Origin: Zoogloeaceae bacterium
GTDB lineage: Bacteria; Pseudomonadota; Gammaproteobacteria; Burkholderiales; Rhodocyclaceae
Reading direction: 5' to 3'
Assembly: GCA_031274855.1 (NCBI GenBank)
Contig: JAISPO010000169.1
Span: 1-14,267 of the forward strand
Length of the DNA stretch: 14,267 nucleotides
Notes under the pieces: generated by a model
Databases searched by the model: none
The model's input: only the letters and a program-made list of their open reading frames with translations
What the model was told of the DNA's origin: nothing
In this document: one piece after another, positions 1 through 6,821 of the stretch
How the letters are laid out: the number at the start of each line of letters is the position of its first letter
Numbering within the stretch: position 1 is the stretch's first letter
Made by a program: the position numbers and the translations under genes

Positions 1-47
1 GACAAAGCCAAAACGGTTGCAACGGCGAGAACGGCTGAATTGAACAT
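1..47 (-). CDS. Possible 5' end of a secreted-protein gene (partial)
   Basis: An ATG at 45-47 on the minus strand opens a frame that stays open to the window edge and reads MFNSAVLAVATVLALS. This is a short polar start followed by a hydrophobic stretch, as in a signal peptide. A TATAGT hexamer (minus strand, 80-85) would place a transcript start about 25 bases upstream of the ATG, but I see no convincing -35 box or Shine-Dalgarno. Only 15 full codons are visible, so the product cannot be named. The plus-strand frame 1-75 is also open, so this call is tentative. Confidence 0.3.
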   Translation of the reverse strand, partial: MFNSAVLAVATVLAL

Positions 48-363
48 GACGCTAAACGAAACAGCGGATGCGTAGCCTAACTATAAGTTAGACGAACTGT
101 CTTGAGGAGGTCAGTGTCATCTAACTCGTGACCACTGTCAATCTGCCTTGTAACAGTGGTTGTGTCTTCGATTAGGCAAACCTGAAATTTGGCCGATGGC
201 TTTCCCTCTCCGTCATTCACGCATGCTTCTGGCGGGAATCTAGCGTCTTGTCTTGGTTGCGAAACGGAAAAATCAAAGCCACTGGATTCCCGCCAAAATC
301 GCGCGGGAATGACGAATGCTAAAGCCTGTACCCTGTACCAGAGCCACTGAAACTCTCTCCCCG
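48..363. other. Gene-free stretch with small inverted repeats
   Basis: I find no credible coding frame here. Seen directly: a 6-base-arm inverted repeat at 77-91 (CTAACT/AGTTAG), an 8-base-arm stem at 131-138 and 153-160 (ACCACTGT/ACAGTGGT, 14-base loop), and the paired repeat units at 211-314 listed separately. No U-tract follows either small stem, so neither is a convincing terminator. The stretch lies just downstream of the cupin gene and upstream of the possible left-edge gene. Confidence 0.5.
211..314. repeat. Inverted pair of dispersed GGAATC-type repeat units
   Basis: The left unit (211-243) and the right unit (281-314) are reverse complements apart from a few bases and a variable centre: both carry CGTCATTC at the outer end and GGCGGGAATC at the inner end. 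The right unit also folds on itself (ATTCCCGC at 286-293 with GCGGGAAT at 303-310). A related unit lies at 11914-11953. Such units are common between genes in proteobacterial genomes (REP/MITE-like). A role as the 3' hairpin of the cupin transcript is possible but not shown. Confidence 0.7.
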
Positions 364-786
364 TCAAGGCTTAACAGGCATCGACAAAGCCTTGCCTGCG
401 GCGCCTGCGTAGAACACTACCAGCTTGACAGGAACGTCGCCTACATTGCGTCCGTTGTGTGTCGTACCCACCACCTCGAATACTGCATCGCCGGCCTTGA
501 GCCGGTTGACCGTGCCATCTTTCAGCGTGATTTCCAACTCGCCCTGCAACATGTAGGCAAAAGACGGCACTGAATGCTGATGCCAGCCGGTCTCTGCGCC
601 TAAGGCGATCTCTACCTGCATCGCCGTCACTTCGGCCCTGCCTTCGGGGTAAGCCAAAGCCTTGCCATCCCAAGTGCTCTGCGCTTGAGCCAAGGGCTGC
701 ACCGTCACACCGGATGTGGTATCCAGCGCCCAGACGGAACACGCCGCCATCCACAGCCCTGCCAAACCCCATAGCCGCATATTCAT
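364..786 (-). CDS. Periplasmic cupin-domain protein
   Basis: This is a 140-residue small single-domain cupin. The ATG at 786 is chosen because AGGAG lies about 7 bases upstream. Residues 1-20 look like a signal peptide (hydrophobic 5-19, likely cut after SVWA), so the protein should be exported. C16 after MAA is not a good lipobox. The cupin core shows motif 1 at about 67-90 (G67, H69, H71, E83 in GWHQHSVP...GELEI) and motif 2 at about 99-116 (GDAVFEVVGTTHNGRN, H110), giving the usual His-His-Glu-His metal site. Substrate and reaction cannot be read from the sequence. It follows the Nif3-family gene on the same strand after a 90-base gap containing a palindromic repeat. In related genomes as I recall them, petABC often follows Nif3, so the cupin may be a local replacement. 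Confidence 0.85.
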   Translation of the reverse strand: MNMRLWGLAGLWMAACSVWALDTTSGVTVQPLAQAQSTWDGKALAYPEGRAEVTAMQVEIALGAETGWHQHSVPSFAYMLQGELEITLKDGTVNRLKAGDAVFEVVGTTHNGRNVGDVPVKLVVFYAGAAGKALSMPVKP

Positions 787-820
787 GTTTTCTCCTAACG
801 CTAACGATATTTGAATCTGT

Positions 821-860
821 AACCCCATCCCCACCCCTGCCCTCCCCTTGAAGGGGAGGG
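821..860. repeat. GC-rich palindromic intergenic repeat
   Basis: A C-rich lead (821-839, resembling ACCCCATCCCCACCCC) runs into a perfect inverted repeat with 10-base arms: CCCTCCCCTT at 840-849 and AAGGGGAGGG at 851-860, with one central base. I recall this element type as a frequent intergenic repeat in proteobacteria. It sits between the Nif3-family and cupin genes and could form a stable RNA hairpin. No U-tract follows on either strand. Confidence 0.65.
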
Positions 861-876
861 TCAAAACCTGAAGGGC

Positions 877-1623
877 TCAAACCGGGTTGTCGATGTCGAC
901 AAACTGGCAGTCGAGGCCGAGTTTGTTTTGCAGATGCGCGGCGAGCGCCATGATGCCGAAGCGTTCGGTGGCGTGGTGGCCTGCGGCGATGTAGGGGATG
1001 CCGGATTCGCGGGCGAGATGCACGGTCTGTTCGGAAATTTCGCCACTGACAAAGCAGTCCGCGCCTGTTTGAATCGCCTGCTCGAAGTAGTCTTGAGCGC
1101 CGCCGCTGCACCAGGCCAGACGCGCGATCTGCCGTTCGCCATTGCCGATGAGCAGCGTGGCGCGGCCAAGCAGGGCTTCCAGTTGCGTGCCGAGTTGAGC
1201 GGCGTTGGCGGGGGCTGACAGGGTGCCGGTAAAACCAATGCCTTGATCGCCGAAGCGCCCATCAATCCGCCAACCGGCGCGGCGGGCGAGTTCGGCGTTG
1301 TTGCCCAATTCAGGATGGGCGTCAAGCGGCAGATGGTAGGCAAACAGATTGAGGTCGGCCCCCAAAATCGTCGCCAGCCGTCGGCGACGGATGCCGGTAA
1401 CGCGGCTGTCATCGCTTTTCCAGAACCAGCCGTGGTGCACGAGCACAGCGTCGGCGCGGCGGCGGATGGCTTCATCGAGCAGCGCCTGACTGGCGGTGAC
1501 GCCGCAAACCACTTGCCGCAACTCGGCGCGGCCTTCCACTTGCAGGCCGTTTGGGCAATAATCCTGAAAACGCGGCGCTTCCAGAAGATTGTCCATGTAG
1601 GCGCGTAATTCTTCGCGGTGCAT
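877..1623 (-). CDS. Nif3/DUF34-family dinuclear metal-binding protein
   Basis: The 248-residue protein matches the short (YbgI-like) form of the Nif3/DUF34 family, often labelled 'GTP cyclohydrolase 1 type 2 homolog', although the cellular role is unsettled. Family metal ligands are visible: H63-H64 in LVHHGWFWK, D101 in PLDAHPELGNN, and H216-H217 with E220 near the C-terminus (AAGHHATERFG). The start at 1623 is set by GGAGG about 7 bases upstream and by the conserved opening MHREEL...CPNGLQVEG; an in-frame ATG 8 codons earlier lacks this ribosome site. It is divergent from the DegS-like gene across 44 bases and probably co-transcribed with the downstream cupin. I recall Nif3 beside htrA and tatC in many betaproteobacteria. 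Confidence 0.9.
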   Translation of the reverse strand: MHREELRAYMDNLLEAPRFQDYCPNGLQVEGRAELRQVVCGVTASQALLDEAIRRRADAVLVHHGWFWKSDDSRVTGIRRRRLATILGADLNLFAYHLPLDAHPELGNNAELARRAGWRIDGRFGDQGIGFTGTLSAPANAAQLGTQLEALLGRATLLIGNGERQIARLAWCSGGAQDYFEQAIQTGADCFVSGEISEQTVHLARESGIPYIAAGHHATERFGIMALAAHLQNKLGLDCQFVDIDNPV

Positions 1624-1667
1624 GATCCTGCCTCCAAAAATTTCCAAGGCATTAGTGTAGACCTGTC

Positions 1668-2819
1668 ATGAAACGACTCTGGCTCATTTTTGCGCAAACT
1701 GTCACAGTTTCCGTGGCTGCGCTGTTCGCCATCCAGACCCTCAAGCCGGAATGGCTGGCTTGGCATGAAAACAGCGGAGTCGCCGTGGTAACGGTCAAGG
1801 AAGCGGTGCCAGCGGGCGATGGGCGGCAGATTCTGTCTTATGCCGATGCCGCTCATCGCGCCGTGCCGTCCGTGGTGCATATTTACACGACGCAGGAAAT
1901 TCGCGCCCCGCGCCATCCGCTCGCCAACGATCCGTTCTGGGGGCATTTCTTCGGCGACCGCGGCATGACCACCGAAAAACGGTCGGGGCTGGGCAGCGGC
2001 GTGGTGGTGTCGAGCGAAGGTTTCATTCTGACCAACAACCATGTCGTGGAGGCCGCCGACGAAATCGAGGTCGCCTGCAACGATGGGCGCAGATTCAAGG
2101 CCAAGGTCGTGGGCACCGATCCAGAGTCGGATCTGGCTGTCGTGCGCATTGCTGCCGATGCCCGCCTGCCATCAATTGCTTTCGGCAATGCCGACAACAT
2201 TCACGTCGGCGATGTCGTGCTGGCCATCGGCAATCCGTTCGGCGTCGGCCAGACGGTAACGCACGGCATTGTCTCGGCGCTGGGCCGCAGCCATGTGGGC
2301 ATCAATGCCTTCGAAAACTTCATCCAGACCGATGCGGCGGTCAATCCCGGCAACTCAGGCGGCGCGCTGGTCGACACCCACGGCAATCTGGTCGGCATCA
2401 ACACCGCCATTTATTCGCAAAGCGGCGGTTCGATGGGGATCGGTTTCGCGATCCCGATTTCGCTGGCGCGCGACGTGATGGAGCAGATCATCAAGACGGG
2501 CAGCGTGACGCGGGGCTGGATCGGCGTCGAAGTTCAGGAAATCACGCCCGAATTGGCCGAGTCTTTCCGTATGCCCGACACGGAAGGCGCGCTGATTGCC
2601 GGTGTCGTGCGCGGCGGCCCTGCCGACAAGGCCGGTATCCGGCCCGGCGACGTGCTGCTGGCGATTGACGGCAAAGCGATCAGGAATACGGACAACATGC
2701 TGGAATTAATCGCCGGTCTGGAGCCGGGCCGTTCGGGGCGTATCACCGTGCGCCGCAACGGCGCGGAAATCGAGGTACAGGCGATTATCGGCAAGCGGCC
2801 CAAACCGCCGCGCGAGTAA
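1668..2819 (+). CDS. DegS/AlgW-like membrane-anchored HtrA serine protease
   Basis: This is a 383-residue trypsin-like envelope protease. Residues 5-23 form an N-terminal membrane anchor without an obvious cleavage site, residues about 60-275 the protease domain, and about 285-375 one PDZ domain. The catalytic triad is H125 (TNNHVV), D155 (ESDLAVV) and S230 (GNSGGA). One PDZ plus an N-terminal anchor is the DegS/AlgW layout, not the two-PDZ DegP/DegQ layout. In those relatives the PDZ domain senses misfolded outer-membrane proteins and the protease starts cleavage of an anti-sigma factor; the same role here is inference. It is divergent from the Nif3-family gene and convergent with tatC: its TAA ends at 2819 and the tatC stop begins at 2820, so no terminator fits between them. 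Confidence 0.93.
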   Translation: MKRLWLIFAQTVTVSVAALFAIQTLKPEWLAWHENSGVAVVTVKEAVPAGDGRQILSYADAAHRAVPSVVHIYTTQEIRAPRHPLANDPFWGHFFGDRGMTTEKRSGLGSGVVVSSEGFILTNNHVVEAADEIEVACNDGRRFKAKVVGTDPESDLAVVRIAADARLPSIAFGNADNIHVGDVVLAIGNPFGVGQTVTHGIVSALGRSHVGINAFENFIQTDAAVNPGNSGGALVDTHGNLVGINTAIYSQSGGSMGIGFAIPISLARDVMEQIIKTGSVTRGWIGVEVQEITPELAESFRMPDTEGALIAGVVRGGPADKAGIRPGDVLLAIDGKAIRNTDNMLELIAGLEPGRSGRITVRRNGAEIEVQAIIGKRPKPPRE

Positions 2820-3560
2820 TCAGGACTCGTCCGGCAGGGGCTTGGGCCGCTTGCCGGTGAAGCGGGCAATCAGCAATCCCAACTCAAAAAGCAGGCACAT
2901 CGGCACTGCCAGCATGAATTGCGAAGTCACGTCGGGCGGCGTCACGACGGCGGCAATGACAAAAGCGCCGACGATGGCGTAGGGGCGAAAGTCCGCGAGC
3001 TTTTCCAGACTGACAATGCCAAAACGCACCAGCACCACGACGACAACCGGCACTTCAAAGGTGACACCAAAGGCGATGAACATGGTCATCACGAAGTTCA
3101 GGTATTGCTCAATGTCCGGCGCGGGCGTGATGCTGGCGGGGGCAAACTGGGCAATGAATTTGAATACCGTGTTGAAAACGAAGAAGTAGGCGAAGGCCAT
3201 GCCGGCCATGAAAAGCAGCGTCGAGACGACGATCAGCGGCAGCGCCAGTTTCTTCTCGTGATCGTAGAGGCCGGGCGCGACGAAGGCCCAAGCCTGATAA
3301 AGCACGAAAGGCAGCGCGAGCACGAAAGCCGCCAGCAGGGTGACTTTGATCGGCACCATGAAAGGCGTGACGACGCCGGTGGCGATCATTTTGGCGCCCG
3401 GCGGCAGCGTGGCGATCATGGGCAGCGCCAGAAAGTCGTAAACCTGAGCGGCCCAGGGCAGCAGACAGACAAACACGGCCAGCACAGCCCCCGCTGCCCA
3501 CATCAAGCGGCTGCGCAACTCAATCAAATGGGAAATGAAAGTTTCCTGTACGTCGGCCAT
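2820..3560 (-). CDS. tatC: Sec-independent protein translocase TatC
   Basis: TatC is the receptor core of the twin-arginine pathway and binds signal peptides of folded cargo at the inner membrane. The 246-residue protein follows E. coli TatC along its length: opening FISHLIELRSRL (8-19), the conserved FVAPGLYDHEKKL segment with F93 and E102 (equivalents of E. coli F94 and E103, signal-peptide binding), and six predicted membrane segments at about 20-40, 72-93, 107-131, 150-175, 190-206 and 210-230. The start at 3560 is chosen because it lies one base after the tatB stop and gives the usual N-terminus; an ATG 7 codons earlier would overlap tatB. It is the last gene of the his-HIT-tat run. Confidence 0.96.
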   Translation of the reverse strand: MADVQETFISHLIELRSRLMWAAGAVLAVFVCLLPWAAQVYDFLALPMIATLPPGAKMIATGVVTPFMVPIKVTLLAAFVLALPFVLYQAWAFVAPGLYDHEKKLALPLIVVSTLLFMAGMAFAYFFVFNTVFKFIAQFAPASITPAPDIEQYLNFVMTMFIAFGVTFEVPVVVVVLVRFGIVSLEKLADFRPYAIVGAFVIAAVVTPPDVTSQFMLAVPMCLLFELGLLIARFTGKRPKPLPDES

Positions 3561-3561
3561 G

Positions 3562-3918
3562 TCAGGTCTTGGTCTCCTCAATCGGCTCGGCGGCGCTATC
3601 CGCCACCGCCGGAGGTTCGGTCTTGTCGGCAGTCACTTGGGCCATTGATTCATTGAGAGAGGTTTCGATGGACTTCAACTGCTCGCCAACCGAGGTTTCC
3701 ATGCTTTTGGCCTGTTCGGCGACTTGCTGCTGAAGTTTTTTCAAATCTTCCAACTGCATTTCGCGCTGGATGTCGGCTTTGACATCGCCGACATAACGCT
3801 GCAAGCGGCCAAGCAGGTGACCGGCAGTGCGGGCGACGCGGGGCAGGCGTTCCGGCCCGATGACGATCAGCGCCACCACGGCAATGACGATGAGTTCAGT
3901 GAAGCTGACGTCGAACAT
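3562..3918 (-). CDS. tatB: Sec-independent protein translocase TatB
   Basis: This 118-residue protein has the TatA/B fold. A short N-terminal membrane helix (about 2-20) begins MFDVSFTELIVI, with the TatB-type Glu at position 8, then comes the GPERLPR hinge (21-27). A long amphipathic helix covers about 28-60, and a charged, coiled-coil-like tail follows to the end. TatB pairs with TatC in the cargo-receptor complex. MFD...E is the usual TatB signature, as opposed to MGSFSIWHW in TatA next door. It lies 64 bases after tatA, separated by a strong hairpin, and one base before tatC. TAGGA about 9 bases upstream of the ATG serves as ribosome site. Confidence 0.95.
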   Translation of the reverse strand: MFDVSFTELIVIAVVALIVIGPERLPRVARTAGHLLGRLQRYVGDVKADIQREMQLEDLKKLQQQVAEQAKSMETSVGEQLKSIETSLNESMAQVTADKTEPPAVADSAAEPIEETKT

Positions 3919-3936
3919 GATGTGGAATCCTAACGA

Positions 3937-3961
3937 AACGAGCGGGCCGCGCCCGCTCGTT
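3937..3961 (-). promoter_or_regulatory. Intercistronic hairpin between tatA and tatB
   Basis: Two perfect 11-base arms (AACGAGCGGGC at 3937-3947 and GCCCGCTCGTT at 3951-3961) flank a 3-base loop. In the tatA-tatB message this would be a very stable GC-rich stem beginning 21 bases after the tatA stop and ending just before the tatB ribosome site. The 3' side lacks a run of U, so a full terminator is unlikely. Partial termination or protection of the tatA 3' end is more likely, which would fit the known excess of TatA over TatB. Confidence 0.7.
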
Positions 3962-3982
3962 CACAAGCAGCGCAGGCCGCGA

Positions 3983-4198
3983 TCAGACCTTTTCCTTCTG
4001 CGCCTCGCCGTCGATGGTATGACCGACCTGCTGGGCCGGATCGACCGGCGTATCGGCCGTCCCTTCCTTCATGCCTTCCTTGAAGCCCTTGACGGCCCCG
4101 CCCAGGTCCTGACCGATGTTGCGCAGCTTCTTGGTGCCGAAGATCAGCATCACGATCACCAGAACGATCAGCCAGTGCCATATGCTGAAAGAACCCAT
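3983..4198 (-). CDS. tatA: Sec-independent protein translocase TatA
   Basis: This is a 71-residue pore-forming subunit of the Tat system. It has an N-terminal membrane helix (about 5-20, SIWHWLIVLVIVMLIF), the invariant FGTKKLR hinge (20-26), an amphipathic helix to about 46 (QDLGGAVKGFKEGMKEG), and a short acidic/polar tail. It starts with the typical TatA sequence MGSFSIWHW. The ribosome site AGGAG, 7 bases upstream, abuts the stop codon of the HIT gene, so translation may be coupled. It is the first tat gene after the his/HIT genes; tatB and tatC follow, completing a TatABC set. Confidence 0.96.
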   Translation of the reverse strand: MGSFSIWHWLIVLVIVMLIFGTKKLRNIGQDLGGAVKGFKEGMKEGTADTPVDPAQQVGHTIDGEAQKEKV

Positions 4199-4207
4199 TT
4201 CCGTCTC

Positions 4208-4558
4208 CTATGTTCTTGGCAGCAGCCCCTTGAGAGGTTCGGGACCGCCGAGGATGTGTACGTGCAAATGATACACCTCCTGACAACCTATCCTGCCCGT
4301 GTTGATGATGGTGCGAAAGCCTTCATTAAGCCCCTGGGAGCGGGCCAGCTCGCCCGCTTTTGCCAGAATCCTGCCGAGCACCGCCTGATGGCTCATATCG
4401 GCCTCGTTGAGCGAAGCGATATGCTGCTTGGGGATAATCATGAAATGCACCGGCGCATGGGGGTGAATGTCGTGAAAAGCGAAAATTTCCTCGTCTTCGT
4501 AAATCTTCTTCGACGGAATTTCACCGCGGGCGATTTTGCAGAAAATGCAGTCGCTCAT
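4208..4558 (-). CDS. hinT: HIT-family (HinT-like) purine nucleoside phosphoramidase
   Basis: This 116-residue protein has the histidine-triad signature H97-L-H99-V-H101 and the opening CIFCKIARGEIPSKKIYED typical of bacterial HinT, with C4 and C7. Relatives hydrolyse AMP-linked phosphoramidates and acyl-adenylates in the cytoplasm. The ATG at 4558 overlaps the hisE stop as ATGA, which fixes the start over a longer open frame; tatA starts 9 bases after its stop. Lying between hisE and tatA is, as I recall, the common betaproteobacterial arrangement. Any direct part in histidine synthesis is unproven. Confidence 0.95.
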   Translation of the reverse strand: MSDCIFCKIARGEIPSKKIYEDEEIFAFHDIHPHAPVHFMIIPKQHIASLNEADMSHQAVLGRILAKAGELARSQGLNEGFRTIINTGRIGCQEVYHLHVHILGGPEPLKGLLPRT

Positions 4559-4881
4559 CACGTCCCCCGTGATTTCTTCTCGTCGATGCCGGAAATGCCC
4601 TCGCGGCGGCGGAATTCGACCATGATGTCGTCCACGCCGATGTCGAAATGCGTGAGCAGAATCAGGCTGTGGAACCAGAGGTCGCAAGTCTCCCTGACCA
4701 GATGCAGGCGGTCGCCGTCCTTGGCTGCCATGATGGTTTCGGCGGCTTCCTCGGCAACCTTTTTGCAAATGGCGTCAGTGCCTTTGGCATACAGGCTGGC
4801 GACATAGGAGGAGTCCGGCGGCGCTTCCCGGCGTTCGTTCAAGGTGGCTTGAACGCGATGGATGACTTCGATGTCGATCAT
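4558..4881 (-). CDS. hisE: Phosphoribosyl-ATP pyrophosphatase HisE
   Basis: HisE carries out the second step of histidine synthesis: it hydrolyses phosphoribosyl-ATP to phosphoribosyl-AMP and pyrophosphate. The 107-residue, all-helical, MazG-like protein shows the acidic metal-binding motif KVAEEAAE (E44, E45, E48) and a second acidic helix with E64 and D67 (RETCDLWFH). It is a separate gene from hisI here, unlike the fused hisIE of E. coli. Both ends overlap neighbours by ATGA: its start lies in the hisI stop, and its stop in the HIT start, implying tight translational coupling. Confidence 0.95.
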   Translation of the reverse strand: MIDIEVIHRVQATLNERREAPPDSSYVASLYAKGTDAICKKVAEEAAETIMAAKDGDRLHLVRETCDLWFHSLILLTHFDIGVDDIMVEFRRREGISGIDEKKSRGT

Positions 4882-5264
4882 TTGTATATCTCCTCAGGGT
4901 TCTTCAAAATCGGATCAGCGGCTGTCCAGCAAGCATTGTCCAGACGCTGGAAGAAACAACTCTTGCGGCCGGTGTGGCAGGCGATGCCGCCGGTCTGCTC
5001 AATTTTCAGCAACACGACATCGTTATCGCAATCCGTGCGAATTTCCACGACCTTCTGGAAGTGCCCGGACTCTTCGCCTTTGTGCCAGAGCTTGCGCCGC
5101 GAGCGCGACCAATAAACCGCCTGACCGAGCGCCGCTGTTTTTTCCAGCGCCTCGCGGTTCGCCCAGGCGAACATCAAGACCTCGCCGCTGGCGGCGTCCT
5201 GGGCGATCACGGGCGTCAGCCCCTGCTCATCCCATTTAATTTCGTCCAGCCATTTGCCGGTCAT
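4878..5264 (-). CDS. hisI: Phosphoribosyl-AMP cyclohydrolase HisI
   Basis: HisI performs step three, opening the adenine ring of phosphoribosyl-AMP to give ProFAR. At 128 residues it is the single-domain form. The Zn/Mg-binding set is complete: D78, C79, D80 and D82 in TDCDND, C96-H97 in GGIACHTGR, and C103 in KSCFF. The conserved WSRSRRKLWHKGEESGH segment (52-68) is present. Its ATG lies inside the hisF stop (ATGA) and its own stop overlaps the hisE start, so hisF-hisI-hisE are read as a coupled block. Confidence 0.96.
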   Translation of the reverse strand: MTGKWLDEIKWDEQGLTPVIAQDAASGEVLMFAWANREALEKTAALGQAVYWSRSRRKLWHKGEESGHFQKVVEIRTDCDNDVVLLKIEQTGGIACHTGRKSCFFQRLDNACWTAADPILKNPEEIYK

Positions 5265-6019
5265 AGTCTCACCTCAATGCCGCGGCTTCTCATGTATTCC
5301 TTGGCTTGGCGCACAGTGTATTCGCCGTAATGGAAAATGCTGGCCGCCAGCACCGCGTCCGCCTTGCCTTGCTGCACGCCGTCGGCCAGATGTTGCAGGT
5401 TGCCCGCGCCACCGCTGGCGATGACCGGCACGGTCACGGCCTCCGCGACCCTGCGCGTCAGTTCGAGATCGAAACCGTTTTTGGTGCCGTCTCGATCCAT
5501 GCTGGTCAGCAATATTTCACCGGCGCCGCGCCGAACAACTTCCCGCGCCCATTCGATGACATCCAGCCCCGCGTTCCTGCGCCCGCCGTGAGTGAAAACC
5601 TCCCACTTGTCCGGGCCGGTTTGTTTCGCGTCGATGGCGACGACGATACATTGCGCGCCGACCTTGCTGGAGGCTTCTTCAATGAGATCGGGATTGTTGA
5701 CGGCGGCGGTGTTTATGCCCACTTTGTCGGCACCGGCATTGAGCAGGCGGCGCACATCCTCGACCTTGCGCACGCCGCCGCCCACCGTCAGCGGAATGAA
5801 CACCTGCGCGGCGCAGGCTTCGACGATATGCAGAATGGTGTCGCGGTCTTCGTGAGTGGCGGTGATGTCCAGAAAGGTAATTTCATCAGCGCCCTGTTCG
5901 TCATAGCGGCGCGCGATTTCGACGGGATCGCCGGCATCGCGCAGGCTGACGAAATTGACGCCCTTGACGACACGTCCGGCATTGACATCAAGACAGGGAA
6001 TAATGCGTTTGGCGAGCAT
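5261..6019 (-). CDS. hisF: Imidazole glycerol phosphate synthase cyclase subunit HisF
   Basis: HisF is the (beta/alpha)8 subunit that joins ammonia from HisH to PRFAR, making imidazole glycerol phosphate and AICAR (step five). The 252-residue length is normal. The catalytic aspartates are D11 (IIPCLDVNAGRVVKG) and D130 (VVAIDAK), and the phosphate-binding loops GGG (80-82) and ASGGAG are intact. Its partner hisH lies one gene upstream, with hisA between them. The gap to hisA is 18 bases. There is no strong Shine-Dalgarno, so coupling with hisA is likely. Confidence 0.97.
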   Translation of the reverse strand: MLAKRIIPCLDVNAGRVVKGVNFVSLRDAGDPVEIARRYDEQGADEITFLDITATHEDRDTILHIVEACAAQVFIPLTVGGGVRKVEDVRRLLNAGADKVGINTAAVNNPDLIEEASSKVGAQCIVVAIDAKQTGPDKWEVFTHGGRRNAGLDVIEWAREVVRRGAGEILLTSMDRDGTKNGFDLELTRRVAEAVTVPVIASGGAGNLQHLADGVQQGKADAVLAASIFHYGEYTVRQAKEYMRSRGIEVRL

Positions 6020-6037
6020 GATGGAAGGATAGTCAGG

Positions 6038-6781
6038 TTATTGGAGGGAAAGCCTGTCGGCTTCGGCTTGCGCTTTTTTGAATTCGAGTTTGCCTTCGTA
6101 AATGGCACGGCCGGTGATCGCGCCCATGATGCCTTCGCCCTGAACGGCGCACAAATCCTTGATGTCCTCAAGGCTGGCGATGCCGCCGGAGGCAATGACC
6201 GGAATGCGCAGCGACTGGGCAAGCCTGACTGTCGCTTCGGTATTGACGCCGGTCATCATGCCGTCGCGGCCGATGTCGGTATAGATGACGGCTTCAACGC
6301 CGTAATCCTCGAACTTGCGGGCAAGATCAATCACATCATGGCCGGTCATTTTCGACCAGCCATCGACCGCGACCTTGCCGTCCTTGGCGTCGAGGCCGAC
6401 GATGATGTGGCCGGGGAAAGCCGTGCAGGCGTCATGCAGAAAACCCGGATTGCGGACTGCCGCCGTGCCGATGATGACATAGCTGATGCCATCGTCGAGG
6501 CAACGCTCAATGGTGTCGAGATCGCGGATGCCGCCGCCGAGCTGCACCGGAATCCGGTCGCCGATTTCAGCCAGAATGGACTTGATGGCCGATTCGTTTT
6601 TCGGCTTACCGGCAAACGCACCGTTGAGGTCAACAAGATGCAGGCGGCGCGCGCCCTGATCCAGCCAATGGCGGGCCATCGCGGCGGGGTCTTCGGAGAA
6701 CACCGTGACATCGTCCATTGCGCCCTGTTTAAGGCGCACGCAATGTCCGTCTTTCAGGTCAATCGCGGGAATCAGCAGCAT
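6038..6781 (-). CDS. hisA: ProFAR isomerase HisA
   Basis: HisA catalyses step four, the Amadori rearrangement of ProFAR to PRFAR. It is a 247-residue TIM barrel related to HisF. The catalytic pair D8 (LIPAIDLKDG) and D131 (IVGLDAKDG) and the T168-D169 of YTDIGRDG are present, as are phosphate-binding GGG (82-84) and ASGG. The start MLLIPAIDLKDG is the conserved family N-terminus. It sits between hisH (40 bases upstream) and hisF (18 bases downstream), the usual hisHAF order. Confidence 0.97.
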   Translation of the reverse strand: MLLIPAIDLKDGHCVRLKQGAMDDVTVFSEDPAAMARHWLDQGARRLHLVDLNGAFAGKPKNESAIKSILAEIGDRIPVQLGGGIRDLDTIERCLDDGISYVIIGTAAVRNPGFLHDACTAFPGHIIVGLDAKDGKVAVDGWSKMTGHDVIDLARKFEDYGVEAVIYTDIGRDGMMTGVNTEATVRLAQSLRIPVIASGGIASLEDIKDLCAVQGEGIMGAITGRAIYEGKLEFKKAQAEADRLSLQ

Positions 6782-6821
6782 AGTCGTAAGGGGTAAATGT
6801 CAGAAGTGGTCGCGCGGAACA

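Noticed and set aside
840..860. Reading the GC-rich palindrome as a Rho-independent terminator
   Set aside because: Neither strand has a U-tract after the stem; it fits a dispersed intergenic repeat better.
861..2042. A 393-codon minus-strand frame across the Nif3-family and DegS-like genes
   Set aside because: It runs out of frame through Nif3 and antisense to the protease, both of which have clear active-site motifs.
2919..3656. A 245-codon + strand frame opposite tatC
   Set aside because: It is very rich in His, Asp, Gly and Arg, typical of the complement of a membrane-protein gene, and is not a plausible protein.
3827..4807. A 326-codon + strand frame opposite tatB, tatA, HIT and hisE
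   Set aside because: It is antisense to four recognised genes and crosses their boundaries; no domain is visible.
5306..6796. A 496-codon open frame on the + strand opposite hisF and hisA
   Set aside because: It lies fully antisense to two intact, motif-complete genes and has low-complexity, Ala/Asp/Gly-rich composition with no recognisable domain. Long antisense frames are expected in GC-rich codon usage.
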